Assembly (NCBI GenBank): GCA_010671905.1
Contig: JAAHII010000001.1
Coordinates: 6,224,026-6,288,025 of the forward strand
Direction: 5' to 3'
DNA length: 64,000 bases
Source: Leptolyngbya sp. SIOISBB
GTDB lineage: Bacteria; Cyanobacteriota; Cyanobacteriia; Phormidesmidales; Phormidesmidaceae
A program made the position numbers and the translations under genes. This document shows positions 8,151 to 17,108 of the stretch, one piece after another; position 1 is the first letter of the stretch; each line of letters begins with the position of its first letter. The notes under the pieces were generated by a model. It was given only the letters and a program-made list of their open reading frames with translations, made no database searches and was not told the DNA's origin.

Positions 8151-10547
8151 ATGACACAGTATGTTTACTCGGGGCGAAAACAGCCCTGCCCGATTTGCGA
8201 TCGCACCAAGGACTACGACTGCCGCTGGAATGATGAGGTGGTGTTCTGCCACACCCACGTAGACCAGGATAGGGCGGTAGACGGCTATGTCTATCGGGGC
8301 GCGACAGCTGATGGTATGTGGGGGCAATACTTTGCAGCAACCGCCGCTCCCGAAAAGCCCGCTCGTCCCCAGCAGCGGCAGGACTTCTTTTATCCGACTC
8401 GAAAGGGGCAGCCGCTGGTGAAGGTGACGCGAGTGGATCGCGGGAGCGGTACAAAGTTCTTTGTTCAGTACCACTGGGATGGGCAGCGGTGGGTGAAGGG
8501 GCTCACGCCGGTAGTCAGAAAGCAGGTGCCGATTTATCGCTACCAAGAAGTGAGGCGCGCGGTTGCGGCAGGCCAACCGATCTGGATGGTGGAAGGGGAA
8601 GGCTGTGCGGATGCCCTGTGGAACATCGGCATTTCGGCAACGACCACGCTGGGTGGTTCCAAGAAGTACCGCAGCTATGGCAATTATGCTCAGGACTTGG
8701 AGGGAGCGTGCCTGGTGCTGTGCCCCGATCGCGACCAAGTTGGCATTACCCATATGGAGGAGATTGCCCAGGATTTTCCGGACGCTCAGTGGTGCTATCC
8801 CTATCCGGAGAGTCTCCGCTGGCAAAACCTGCCTAAACATGGCGGGCTTGATGTTGCAGATTGGATTGCCGAGGGCGCAACGGCTGAGCAGATTCGAGCA
8901 GCGGTAGGAGAACGGCGACAGCTTGGATCGTCTTCCCCAGTCGTGGCTAAATCATTGGGCTTGCCTACCCTAAAAGAGCAGTTGCGCAGCTATCTGGCGG
9001 CAGAGCATTCTGAGCTGGGATTGGCGGAACAGATTTTGCAATGGCATCGGGAGTCGGGGTTAGCCGTTAAGGATATCTGGAGTTTGGTGAAGCCGATTCA
9101 AGCAGAGTTGGAGCAGGATGAGGAACGGGGCGATCGCACCGCTCAAATCCAACAACTCCTGAAGATTGGTGATTACCAACTGCAGTTAAGAGAGTATCTC
9201 CACCCTGATTTGGCAGCACCCTTAGAGCATATAGCGGCCTGGATCGGGGCAACGCCAGCGGCCATGTTGGTAACGTTGCTGCCGGTGGCAGCTTCTCTAA
9301 TGCGGGTCGGGACGGAATTGGAAATTGACGCGGGGATGGGCTTCTATGTGCCACCCATTCTGTTTACCGGGCTGGTGGCCCCCTCCGGCAGTAAAAAGAG
9401 CCCCATTCAGCGGCAGATTTTAGGGCCGCTTTCTCAATTGCAAGCAGAAGCCGATCAGGACTATGACTACGCGGCGTCGGAGTATGAGGTGAACCTGCGG
9501 GACTGGGAGCAGGCGAAGGCAGAGGACAGGGGAATGCGGCCTCGCAAACCGCTGCCCAGGGAGTATCACACCTCGGATGCCACACGGGAAGCGATCGCCC
9601 GCATGCAATCCCAACAGCCGGAGCGAGGCATTTTGGTAACGCCAGATGAGTTGGCGGGCTTATTCAAGGGACAGAACCAGTACCGCAATGGGCGGGGGAA
9701 TGATAAGGAGTCGCTGCTGACGGCGTTTGATGGTTCGGGGCTGAAAGTGGATCGGGCCAGTGGTATGCGCATCAGCATTCCTCGCACCAGCCTCAGCATC
9801 ACGGGAACGATTCAGCCGGATATCTTGCGGGAGATGATGGGCGACTTCTCTGATGCGAATGGGCAGTGGGCCAGGTTTCTGTGGTGTTTGCTGCCGCTAC
9901 AGCCTGCCCCGTTTCCCAAGCAGACGGTGCGGTATGACCTTTCGGAACGGCTCTATAGCCTGTACCGACAGTTGGAGGACTACCCACCCCAGCGCTATCG
10001 GTTGACCGCAGAAGCGAAAGCGCTGTTTGCCGAGTGGTATGACCAGTTGGATCACCTGCGAGTGACGGAGACGCACCAGGGTTTGCAGGCAGTTTACTCC
10101 AAGATGCAGGGCCACACGGGGCGGCTAGCGTTGATTTTGCATTGTTTGCAGGGGGCGGTAGACAGGTGTCTACCGGCGGAGAGGATCTCGGCTCAGACGA
10201 TGGGGGCAGCCATCAAGCTGGCGCGATGGTTTATCGGTCAGGTGAAGCTGCTGTATGCGGAGGACGACTCGGTAGATGGCGCGCTGGAGGCGGTTTACAC
10301 GAAGCTGATTCAGCTGTCGCGGGTGCGAGGGTGGTTGCGGGCAAAGGATGTCCGCAACTATGAGCGCAGCTTGCGGAAGGCGAGTGCAGAGGTGATTCGA
10401 TCGCACTTTCGAGAGCTGGAAGCAATGGGGTATGGGGAGACGTGTGGGGTGGGGAATCGGTTGCAGTGGCGAGCCACGGTAGACAGATCTGAGGCAACGG
10501 TAGACACCCTGTCTACCGCTGAAAGTGTTGATGCCTATAGGTTGTAG
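8151..10547 (+). CDS. TOPRIM-DUF3987 replication (primase-helicase-like) protein
   Basis: A 798-residue protein preceded by AGGAGCTGATA. The N-terminus has a primase-like zinc motif (CPICDRTKDYDCRW...VVFCHTH, residues about 13-38). Residues about 145-240 form a TOPRIM-like domain (IWMVEGEGCADALW...CLVLCPDRDQVG). From about residue 375 a DUF3987 domain follows, with an unusual P-loop-like VAPSGSKKSP (about 412), an acidic VTPDELAGLFKG and SITGTIQPDILREM. Such proteins are found in plasmids, phages and ICEs, where they are thought to start or support element replication. The 3' end of the gene is itself built of GGTAGAC motifs, and the array continues past the stop. No other replication initiator is visible, so this is the best candidate. 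Confidence 0.8.
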   Translation: MTQYVYSGRKQPCPICDRTKDYDCRWNDEVVFCHTHVDQDRAVDGYVYRGATADGMWGQYFAATAAPEKPARPQQRQDFFYPTRKGQPLVKVTRVDRGSGTKFFVQYHWDGQRWVKGLTPVVRKQVPIYRYQEVRRAVAAGQPIWMVEGEGCADALWNIGISATTTLGGSKKYRSYGNYAQDLEGACLVLCPDRDQVGITHMEEIAQDFPDAQWCYPYPESLRWQNLPKHGGLDVADWIAEGATAEQIRAAVGERRQLGSSSPVVAKSLGLPTLKEQLRSYLAAEHSELGLAEQILQWHRESGLAVKDIWSLVKPIQAELEQDEERGDRTAQIQQLLKIGDYQLQLREYLHPDLAAPLEHIAAWIGATPAAMLVTLLPVAASLMRVGTELEIDAGMGFYVPPILFTGLVAPSGSKKSPIQRQILGPLSQLQAEADQDYDYAASEYEVNLRDWEQAKAEDRGMRPRKPLPREYHTSDATREAIARMQSQQPERGILVTPDELAGLFKGQNQYRNGRGNDKESLLTAFDGSGLKVDRASGMRISIPRTSLSITGTIQPDILREMMGDFSDANGQWARFLWCLLPLQPAPFPKQTVRYDLSERLYSLYRQLEDYPPQRYRLTAEAKALFAEWYDQLDHLRVTETHQGLQAVYSKMQGHTGRLALILHCLQGAVDRCLPAERISAQTMGAAIKLARWFIGQVKLLYAEDDSVDGALEAVYTKLIQLSRVRGWLRAKDVRNYERSLRKASAEVIRSHFRELEAMGYGETCGVGNRLQWRATVDRSEATVDTLSTAESVDAYRL
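10156..10175. repeat. inverted pair of the GTCTACCG motif inside the replication gene
   Basis: CGGTAGACA and TGTCTACCG face each other with two bases between them: a 9-bp-arm palindrome within the coding sequence. It is the same motif as in the array at 10477-10702, and so is a possible upstream outlier binding site. Confidence 0.6.
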
Positions 10548-10702
10548 GGAAACGGTAGACAAGTAGACAGATTTTGTTTGTGGGGAGCCTTTAGAAAGTG
10601 TCTACTTGTCTACCGAAATACTTGAAAAGCTTACGGGTAAGGGATTTTGGGCAGTAGACTGGGTGTCTACCGAGCGTCTACCGCTGTCTACTGTGTCTAC
10701 CG
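10477..10702. repeat. iteron-like array of CGGTAGAC / GTCTACCG (putative replication origin or control region)
   Basis: Exact or near copies of the octamer lie at 10477, 10498, 10511, 10553, 10563 (partial), 10600 (partial), 10608, 10653 (partial), 10665, 10676, 10686 (one mismatch) and 10695. Some face each other: 10498-10518 is an inverted pair, and 10553-10569 with 10599-10615 is a perfect 17-bp inverted repeat around a 29-base loop. The last four are direct repeats spaced 9-11 bp apart. The array begins in the last codons of the replication gene and fills the gap to the toxin gene. Iterons next to a replication gene are typical of plasmid origins, but protein binding is inference. Confidence 0.7.
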
Positions 10703-10715
10703 ACGGCCAATCAGA

Positions 10716-11021
10716 CTAATCATCCTCGGTGAACAAACTGGTCAGGTCACGATATCCGCTGACAACTCGTAGGATGTCTACGCGAGATTCCGTCACTGTA
10801 TAAAGAATGAGATAGCTATCCATGGCAAGGCTTCTCAGACCCGGAAGAATTTCGCTACGAGGTCGCCCAAGGCTAGGAAATTGAGTAATTCGGGCGAATT
10901 TGGCATCAAGCTTTGATAGAAAACGCTCTGCCTGTTCAAGTCCGGTCTGGCTGGCGATGTAGTCCGCAATATCCTCAATGTCTTGAATGGCAGGCTGAGA
11001 AAGGTAGAACTGAGGCGTCAT
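10716..11021 (-). CDS. parE: ParE/RelE-family toxin
   Basis: A 101-residue protein with the ParE layout: YLSQPAIQDIEDIADYIA at the N-terminus, a helical hairpin with FLSKLDAKFARITQFPSLGRPR, then LRSLAMDSYLILYTVTESRVDILRVVSGYRD. ParE toxins poison DNA gyrase; RelE relatives cleave mRNA. The sequence alone favours ParE because of its ParD-type partner. Its start overlaps the stop of the antitoxin gene by 4 bp (translational coupling). It sits between the iteron array and the defence genes, consistent with an addiction module maintaining the element. Confidence 0.9.
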   Translation of the reverse strand: MTPQFYLSQPAIQDIEDIADYIASQTGLEQAERFLSKLDAKFARITQFPSLGRPRSEILPGLRSLAMDSYLILYTVTESRVDILRVVSGYRDLTSLFTEDD

Positions 11022-11287
11022 GATTCGGGGCTAGCGTGGCGAGTTCTCAGCTTTTCCCGAATCTGGGCCATAGCAGTGGGTCCTTCGACCACTTCCCCCC
11101 GCTGGACTGCTTCTAAGCCGATTTGAGCGTCCTGCTGAAGTTCAGGCAGTCGTCCTTGATAAATATCCTCTTGCTGTTCGAGCAGGTGTACACCCGCTGT
11201 AATGACATCCAGAGCAGACTGGTATTTGCCAGCAGTAATCTGACGTTGGATGAATTGCTCTAGTTCAGGGGGGAGGGTAATTTGCAT
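11018..11287 (-). CDS. parD: ParD-family antitoxin
   Basis: 89 residues from the ATG at 11287 (MQITLPPELEQFIQRQITAGKYQS). The frame is open upstream to 11359, but the added 24 residues are basic and not conserved in ParD. The N-terminus is a ribbon-helix-helix DNA-binding motif, followed by GVHLLEQQEDIYQGRLPELQQDAQIGLEAVQRGEVVEG, the segment that wraps the ParE toxin. It presumably neutralises ParE and represses its own operon. It is first in a two-gene operon with the toxin. Confidence 0.88.
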   Translation of the reverse strand: MQITLPPELEQFIQRQITAGKYQSALDVITAGVHLLEQQEDIYQGRLPELQQDAQIGLEAVQRGEVVEGPTAMAQIREKLRTRHASPES

Positions 11288-11460
11288 GAAGAGCTCAAGG
11301 AAGCAACTGCGCTTAGATTCAATTCTAGCTCTCGGGCGTATTGATTTTGTCTCAGTCAAGTGAATAGACAGCCAGAAGGCAGAATGGTTTTGAGGGAAAG
11401 TGATATTGTCATCGGATTTGAAAAATAAAATTCAAAACTCGATTATCCTCAATTAGTCAA

Positions 11461-13417
11461 TTATTCATCCATAAAATCTTCAGGAATTAAAGCTTTTCCA
11501 TATGTCCATGGTTCTTCAATAAGTGCCTCTTGAAATTTCCTGTCCCTCAAATTCGCATGTTCCAAAACAATGATCTGAAATCTTGGGAAAAGTTCCTCAC
11601 AAAATCCATGTAGAAGTTCAAACATTTTTTCGACGGCAACTATATCTGCGTTTGAACTTAAGGTTTCTTCAACTGTAATCTCTTCAAGAGATAGGTAAGT
11701 TTCTCTGGAAGGAAAATATACTTGTGATGGCTGATCCAATATCAGAAACCGAGGAATTGGACGTTGTTTTTCGACAAAGTGTTTATGCAAGCCTAGATGA
11801 GCAATCAAATGACAACCTAGCCAGTTTTCGCCACTTCCCATACGATCCATGGGGATTGGTCTTTCAGCTCTATCTGCTATTACAGTTAGTTTCTTCAAGT
11901 CAAGGCGATATGGTGATCCACAATGCTCAAGTTCAAGAAAGTTAGCCCACTCAGTCATTTGTTGCCCAATCCTGTTTAGGACCGATGAAATAATCTCATC
12001 TATCTCAATTGGGTCAAGTTGAGACTCTAAATCTTCGACTCTTCCCTGAGTAGAATTAACGTTGATTCTCAATTCAGAAGACTCATCAGTAAAACTGACG
12101 TTCTCTAAATAAAGACTAATACGACCAATTACTCTAGCAATTCTAGAATTAAAATCACGTATTCTTCGAGCTGCTTCCTCTTCTTCTAAAATCCCTTGAA
12201 TATCGACCTCTACTTCAGACATCTGATTTCGTATTTCTAGCCGCTGCTCCTTCAATTGTTGTATATATTCTCGTAGTTTTGGTTGCTTTCCTTCCACGAT
12301 ATGAACACTGTTGCTTAAATCTTCTAGTGAACTTTGTATCGCCATTGAGGAAGTAATAGGTTCTGAAAGCTCAGAATTACACAAAGGACAAAGATGACTA
12401 GAGTTGTCATTTTCATGACGAAATAGATTTATTGTTTCTAACCTAACCAGTTGTTGGTTAGCTTCGTTTGAATAACCTTCAGCTTCTCTTACAAAAGATT
12501 CGGCAGCCTCAATCTGTTCCTGCTTTCGTTTTAATTCTGTATACAATCTCTCTCTCTCCTGTTGGAGGCTTGGAAAGCGATCATCGACTATTCCTGCTGG
12601 CAGATCAGTAGGTTCCCATGTAAGAGTTTGTCTCAATGCCGACAAAATTTCTTCTGGACTTTCAGCTATATACTCTGATTCGACTAACCCGACTTGTTTG
12701 GCTTCTGATAAAAGTCTTTGACCAATGTCAGTTTGATTACTAGCGATAGATAGCGCTTCATTTAATCTTCGCTGAGCAAGTCTTAGCTCCCGGCGTGCAA
12801 CTCGTAACTCTTGTTCTAGAATAAGCTGATCTTCCTGGGTAACGCCTAGAAAATACGGTAGAGAGTCTTTGATAGCTTGCGGAATAAATTGTTCTTGCTG
12901 CCTATGAAATAGTAAACGTCTATTAGCAATTTGGTTTTGATCCTGAAAAAGATAGAAACTAGCATGCCTAATATCAGCTCTTAAAGGCTCCCTAGATTGC
13001 CCTAAATCTGGAGTGTTTTGATTTGCAGAAATCCCTATCAAACTTGAGAGAAAGATTTTAAGGGCACTGTCATTAGTATTAGGTTCTAAATGAGCTATCT
13101 CAGGTATTTCAATATTTTCGCCAATCTCATAATAGACTTGACTTTGTGTTGTACTATATCCAGAGGGACAGGGCTTTCCGATAAAAAAGTTGATTGTCTG
13201 GCAATTGAAAGAGAACAGCGTACCAAGACACTGTATCTCTAATAATTCCTTCTGGTATCTGGAAATTTGAGCTTCCAAGGCAGTAGTCTACAATATCGAT
13301 AATCGCAGATTTTCCAGTCCTTGATTTTCCAGTGATTATATTAACCTTACCTAATTCGAAATCGAGAACTCGCTTTCCGCCTAATGAATTATAAAGAATA
13401 ATCGACCTTATTTGCAT
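11461..13417 (-). pseudogene. ABC-3C system ATPase (DUF3732), interrupted by one frameshift
   Basis: The frame starting at 13417 has [20 protein letters not shown] and the Walker [24 protein letters not shown], then stops at 13154. A second frame continues with [27 protein letters not shown] to 11461. It holds a long coiled coil with a zinc-hook-like HLCPLCNSEL, then a C-terminal ATPase half with FLILDQPSQVYFPS. Removing one T from the T6 run (A6 at 13183-13188 on the + strand) joins them into a 651-residue SMC/Rad50-like DUF3732 protein. DUF3732 proteins are the ATPase of ABC three-component (ABC-3C) conflict systems. It lies 1 bp after the middle-component stop. As sequenced it is broken; a base-call error or slippage is possible. 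Confidence 0.82.
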
Positions 13418-13418
13418 G

Positions 13419-13905
13419 TTATGGACGAACTCCCCACATGGTGAAAAAAGATGCTGGTTCTTGAATCTTAGCCATCCATTGGCCTAGAAACTCGGCTCTT
13501 CTAATCAAAGAATCTAGCTCTGGTATTTCTGTATTGCTGTTTAGGGAACGGCGGATCCAAACCACTTTTCCATCTTCCTGAAAGGTTATTATTCTAGTCT
13601 GGCAGCCAAAGATTATTGCTTCTTTTTGTGTAGGGAGTCAAATTCCTCATGCGATTGATAAAATCAATTCGAACTTCAGGATTTTCCTGTAACCAAACGT
13701 GCAGCTTGGTACGAGTAGTGGTAGGCAATACGCTTCGCGTATATGGATGTAAAGTAATTGGCAGAATGAAAAATAGTAAGGCATATGGCATGCCAGATCC
13801 GCTTTCTCTTTCATATCCTCTAACGCCATATTGGAGCAGCAACGAACAAAAAGCAGGATTAAACAGGTTGGCTATTTCAATAGGGCGTCTTTCCCAAGGC
13901 AGCAC
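13419..13905 (-). pseudogene. ABC-3C system middle component, interrupted by one frameshift
   Basis: The likely start is the GTG at 13905, 7 bases after AGGAG. The reading begins LPWERRPIEIANLFNPAFCSLLL, the usual opening of three-component ABC middle components, and runs to NLTPYTKRSNN before stopping at 13594. Dropping one A from an A5 run (T5 at 13623-13627 on the + strand) restores TPYTKEAIIFGCQTRIITF, and the frame then runs to a stop at 13419 (161 residues). The repaired end falls 1 bp before the ATPase start, which supports the correction. The middle component is thought to bridge the ATPase and the partner protein. Its exact biochemical role is not known. Confidence 0.75.
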
Positions 13906-13915
13906 GGAATAACTC

Positions 13916-15113
13916 CTATGAAGTTGGTAATAATTGAGCGAGTCTTTCAACGAATTTGGGATGCCAACATACAATAGGTGAAATTTTGTCAGCTAATATG
14001 TGGTAACTTCCACGCATTACATATTCTTCAGCAACCTGAGGCCGTATTCGAATATCTGCTGTTTGATCTACCCAGTTATATAATCTACGGCCAAATTGCT
14101 GATGCACTATTTCATCTTCATCTTCAAGAATCAATTCATCCTGAAGCATCAATCGATAGCGATCCCACTCATCAATTAGCTTCTTTTCATACTGCTCTAT
14201 TTCATCACTGAATAATAAATCTTCGCGAGCCCATCTAGATCGTTGCTCAAACGCCCTGTAGTAATCCAAAATGGCCTTTTCAATGCGCTTATTATTAATT
14301 GCAATGGCTTTAAGCTGCATCACAAATCGACGATTATCTGCGTCAATATCAGGTGGTTCAGATGGTTGAAGTTCGAAATAATCTATAGGTAAAGCATCAG
14401 GTTTAAACTTGTTCTGCGATGTCACAAATTTTATCGTGAACCTCAAATCCTGAAATTGGTACAGCAGATTCCTCATTAAGATGGTTAACTACCTTTGAAA
14501 ACCACCATCCTTCCAATCTTTCATAGAGGTTATGTAAGTGCTCTCTCCTTACAGAAAACTTGATTCTTTGCTTGATTCTTGGGACAACATCATTAATTTG
14601 GGGTGAAGCATCAATGATTTGTATAGAGTCAACCAGCTGTTCTTGCTCAGAATCTGTCAACGCATTAAAAGCTTCAAATTCTTTGGCTAGACTCTGAGTG
14701 TCTGACTGAGCAATGCTACGTAGTTGCTGTGTCGCCAGTTGTGGGTTCCTATCAGTTCCATGTCTTAGAAGGGATGAGATTGAATTTTCAGGAGCTAATC
14801 CCGTAGTAACCAAAGTAAGCAATGTATTGGATGATACCAGTTCATCTTTGGTTAAGCTACTCCATACACGAATCGTTTTCCAGAGATCTCTACTTCTATT
14901 CGTAAGAGATGCTTGGTTTACATGATGTTTCAGTTGTAGAAGTTCCGTAGGTGTACCTTGATCATCAAAAGTGACATCATCGAGGCTTTCAATTGATAGT
15001 TGAAGTTCTTCCCGATTTTCCAAAATAAGGTATAGCGCATAGCGAATTTGGTAAAGATAACCGAGTGCTTGAGGCCCTGCCGAAAAACCTGAACTCATAT
15101 CACTGCTCCACAA
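13916..15113 (-). pseudogene. ABC-3C system third component (putative effector/sensor), interrupted by one frameshift
   Basis: The frame from 15113 opens with SSGFSAGPQALGYLYQIRYAL and LLQLKHHVNQ, typical of the N-terminal restriction-endonuclease-like or sensor domain of ABC-three-component proteins, and stops at 14403. The second frame carries FKPDALPIDYFELQPSEPPD and a helical C-terminus with FVMQLKAIAINNKRIEKAI and SYHILADKISPIVCWHPKFVERL, ending at 13916. One extra base near 14405-14415 explains the break; the repaired protein would have 398 residues. The first frame has LQLKHH, reminiscent of the QxK end of a nuclease motif, but I cannot confirm nuclease activity. It is the first gene of the three-gene operon. 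Confidence 0.75.
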
Positions 15114-15267
15114 GTCAGTTCACAATTTTTATAGGAGCCAAACCGAGACTTATACGTCGCCGGAGAGTGTGATTCAAAACTAAGTGTTAAGACATCTTAG
15201 TTAAATATCTCGATTGATATTGGCATACCAAGTTACTGATATTGACCGAATTTTGAGAAAAGTTGTA

Positions 15268-15714
15268 TTATTGCCCCTTTAACCGCTTCTGCATCGTCTC
15301 CAACTTCCGCAAATCCGCTGCCCGCTTCCGCCGTTGATACCGCTCCTTCGCGATACCATTCACCACCTTCATCGCCTTGGGATGCTCCGCGAGATACTGA
15401 TACGCCGCCTCAAACCACACCTCCTTAGTGATCTTCTCATCCATGCAGAGATGCCGCAGCGCCTTATCAATCTCCTCCTCCAACCGTGTGGTCGTGCGCA
15501 CTAACTGAGGCAGATCCGACCCTTCACCCTGACTCATAGACATGCTGACGTCAACACCTGCAGACTCATCAGAGTCACTGTATCTTGATGTCACTGTCTC
15601 ATCTGCATCCGGTTGACGAGACTTCACACGGGATGTCTCCTCCAGCCCGTCAGAACGTGGCGGCACGGTCGGGCGCTGCTGTTGCATCAGTCTCTCTAGC
15701 GCATCTTCATTCAT
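15268..15714 (-). CDS. ParA-partner protein (putative plasmid partition / DNA-binding)
   Basis: A 148-residue protein encoded 3 bp after the ParA gene. The N-terminal half is polar and low-complexity (DETVTSRYSDSDESAGVDVSMSM). The C-terminal half is helical and basic (EEEIDKALRHLCMDEKITKEVWFEAAYQYL, then KERYQRRKRAADLRKLETMQKRLKGQ). I do not recognise a ParB domain. The position directly downstream of a ParA-type ATPase suggests it is the adaptor that binds the centromere site and ParA. A copy of the TGACGTCAA motif lies within its own coding sequence (15546-15554). Confidence 0.6.
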   Translation of the reverse strand: MNEDALERLMQQQRPTVPPRSDGLEETSRVKSRQPDADETVTSRYSDSDESAGVDVSMSMSQGEGSDLPQLVRTTTRLEEEIDKALRHLCMDEKITKEVWFEAAYQYLAEHPKAMKVVNGIAKERYQRRKRAADLRKLETMQKRLKGQ

Positions 15715-15717
15715 GAC

Positions 15718-16482
15718 CTACACCTGCTCCAAGATCTCAATCACCTGCCGCAGCGGCAATTCCAGCTCCCCATGCCCCAATTCCGCCAATAACCGCCCCT
15801 GCCGAATCGCTTGCTTGTAGCGCTCACTCTCCAAAATCGACGACAGCACCCGAATCTCTCCTGCCACCTGTCGCATGGCGGCTATGGCTTCCCGACTATC
15901 CGTCGCCTGTGACCTGCCAAACCATTTATCGCGAAACGGCAGTACTCCCAGCACCTGCCCCGTAAACGCGCGGATGCGTCGCATCTCTTCCAACAGCTCC
16001 AGACTGCGCAACAGCGAATTGACTCCCTTCGTCGAAGCCTCCGCCGGAATCAACACCCAGTCCGATGCGCCCACCACCGAGAGACAAATCTGAGTGCGCT
16101 GGGGCGGTGAATCAATCAGGCAAACATCAAACAATTCACTCACGGCCTCCAAGCTGTAGCGCAATGCCAACGCTCCCATGCCGCTAGTGGCCAGATACTC
16201 CTGGGCCTGATGCAGACCCTCATCAGCAGGCAGCAGATACAAATTCTCATAAGCCAGAGGATAAATGCCCGCTGCCGTCTCCACCTGTCGCTTCAACACT
16301 TCCAGCAGCGTTGGGGCATCCGGCTGCACATCATGACCTAAATAAAAGGTCAGATTCGCCTGTGGATCAGCATCCACCATCAACACCCGCCGTCCCTGCT
16401 GCGCCAACAGTCGGCCCAACAAGAGCGAGATCGAGGTTTTCCCTTGTCCTCCCGAGAGCGACAAGCAGCTCAAAGTCTTCAT
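15718..16482 (-). CDS. parA: ParA-family partition ATPase
   Basis: A 254-residue protein with the deviant Walker A LSGGQGKTSISLLLGRLLA at the very N-terminus, MVDADPQANLTFYLG (A' motif), VCLIDSPPQRTQICLSVVGASDWVLIPAEAS (Walker B and switch), and a helical C-terminus. The signature lysine seen in most ParA P-loops (KGGxGKT) is replaced by SGGQGKT, which makes it an atypical member. ParA ATPases segregate plasmids or ICEs in their circular form. It has no N-terminal HTH, so autoregulation, if any, would be by its partner. Its presence argues that the element has a replicating circular stage. Confidence 0.88.
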   Translation of the reverse strand: MKTLSCLSLSGGQGKTSISLLLGRLLAQQGRRVLMVDADPQANLTFYLGHDVQPDAPTLLEVLKRQVETAAGIYPLAYENLYLLPADEGLHQAQEYLATSGMGALALRYSLEAVSELFDVCLIDSPPQRTQICLSVVGASDWVLIPAEASTKGVNSLLRSLELLEEMRRIRAFTGQVLGVLPFRDKWFGRSQATDSREAIAAMRQVAGEIRVLSSILESERYKQAIRQGRLLAELGHGELELPLRQVIEILEQV

Positions 16483-16594
16483 GGGCGATCGCTCCCGATA
16501 ACCAAACCCAGAACTTTCTCAGCGGCTGGGCGTCTTCACTGACGAGGAAACATGCCGCCATTAAAACCATTCAACTTAAAAACGTCAAGACGTA

Positions 16595-16604
16595 TTGACG
16601 TCAA
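16595..16604. promoter_or_regulatory. TTGACGTCAA palindrome upstream of parA
   Basis: A perfect 10-bp palindrome about 110 bp upstream of parA, next to half sites (AACGTCAAGACGT) in an AT-rich stretch. The core TGACGTCA recurs inside the parA-partner gene (15546) and just after the VirB5-like gene (21618). It is a candidate operator or centromere; function is inference. Confidence 0.4.
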
Positions 16605-16738
16605 AATATGTTGAAATCTGTACTAGTCGTTGTGATGACTGATTAATGCTGGCTTTTGGGGACGTATTTGAGTTAAGGATTTAAGGGTAAAAGAGGACTT
16701 ATTGGAAGCTCTATTTCAGACATTTATAGAGCTGTTTA

Positions 16739-16754
16739 TGTGATCAACATCACA
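16739..16754. promoter_or_regulatory. perfect CRP-type site TGTGA-N6-TCACA upstream of the transfer operon
   Basis: TGTGATCAACATCACA is an exact match to the consensus of CRP-family regulators, including cyanobacterial SyCRP1. It lies in the 626-bp intergenic region between divergent parA and the VirB2-like gene, about 355 bp upstream of the latter. cAMP-dependent control of transfer is a plausible inference. The rest of that region is AT-rich and holds no convincing gene; a possible short TTG-started frame at 16893 looks like noise. Confidence 0.5.
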
Positions 16755-17108
16755 GGGAATAATCAGTTTTTATAGAACTAATTATTTGTATCTCGGAAGA
16801 CTTGAAATACTAATTTATCCTGTTGTTTTTTGGATTATGCATTGGTGAAACAAGGGCTCTCGGTATTCTTGCTGAAATATTCAAGCACTTGATTGAAGTC
16901 ACGCATCGTTACGGATCTGGCCACAAAATCCAGGATTTTGGCTAGTCTTTTAGACATCAATGGATGCTCTCAAGAAGAGAGAGCAGTTATTTCGATTCCT
17001 GAAATTCGTTGCTATAGTGGTCAAATCTTTCCAGGATTTGAGTCACGTCTAGAGTTAGGTTTTGAACACGCGAGTTAAGACAGTCTGACCTGATTTAAGG
17101 AGGCTGAA

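Noticed and set aside
8103-8840. 245-codon minus-strand frame opposite the replication gene
   Set aside because: Long only because of the GC-rich codon bias of the sense gene; no domain, no ribosome site.
10477-10702. CRISPR array
   Set aside because: Repeat units are only 8 bp, in both orientations, without regular spacers of 30-40 bp and without cas genes nearby.
16893-17078. TTG-started 61-codon frame before the VirB2-like gene
   Set aside because: No start signal and no homology I recognise; it lies in the probable regulatory region.
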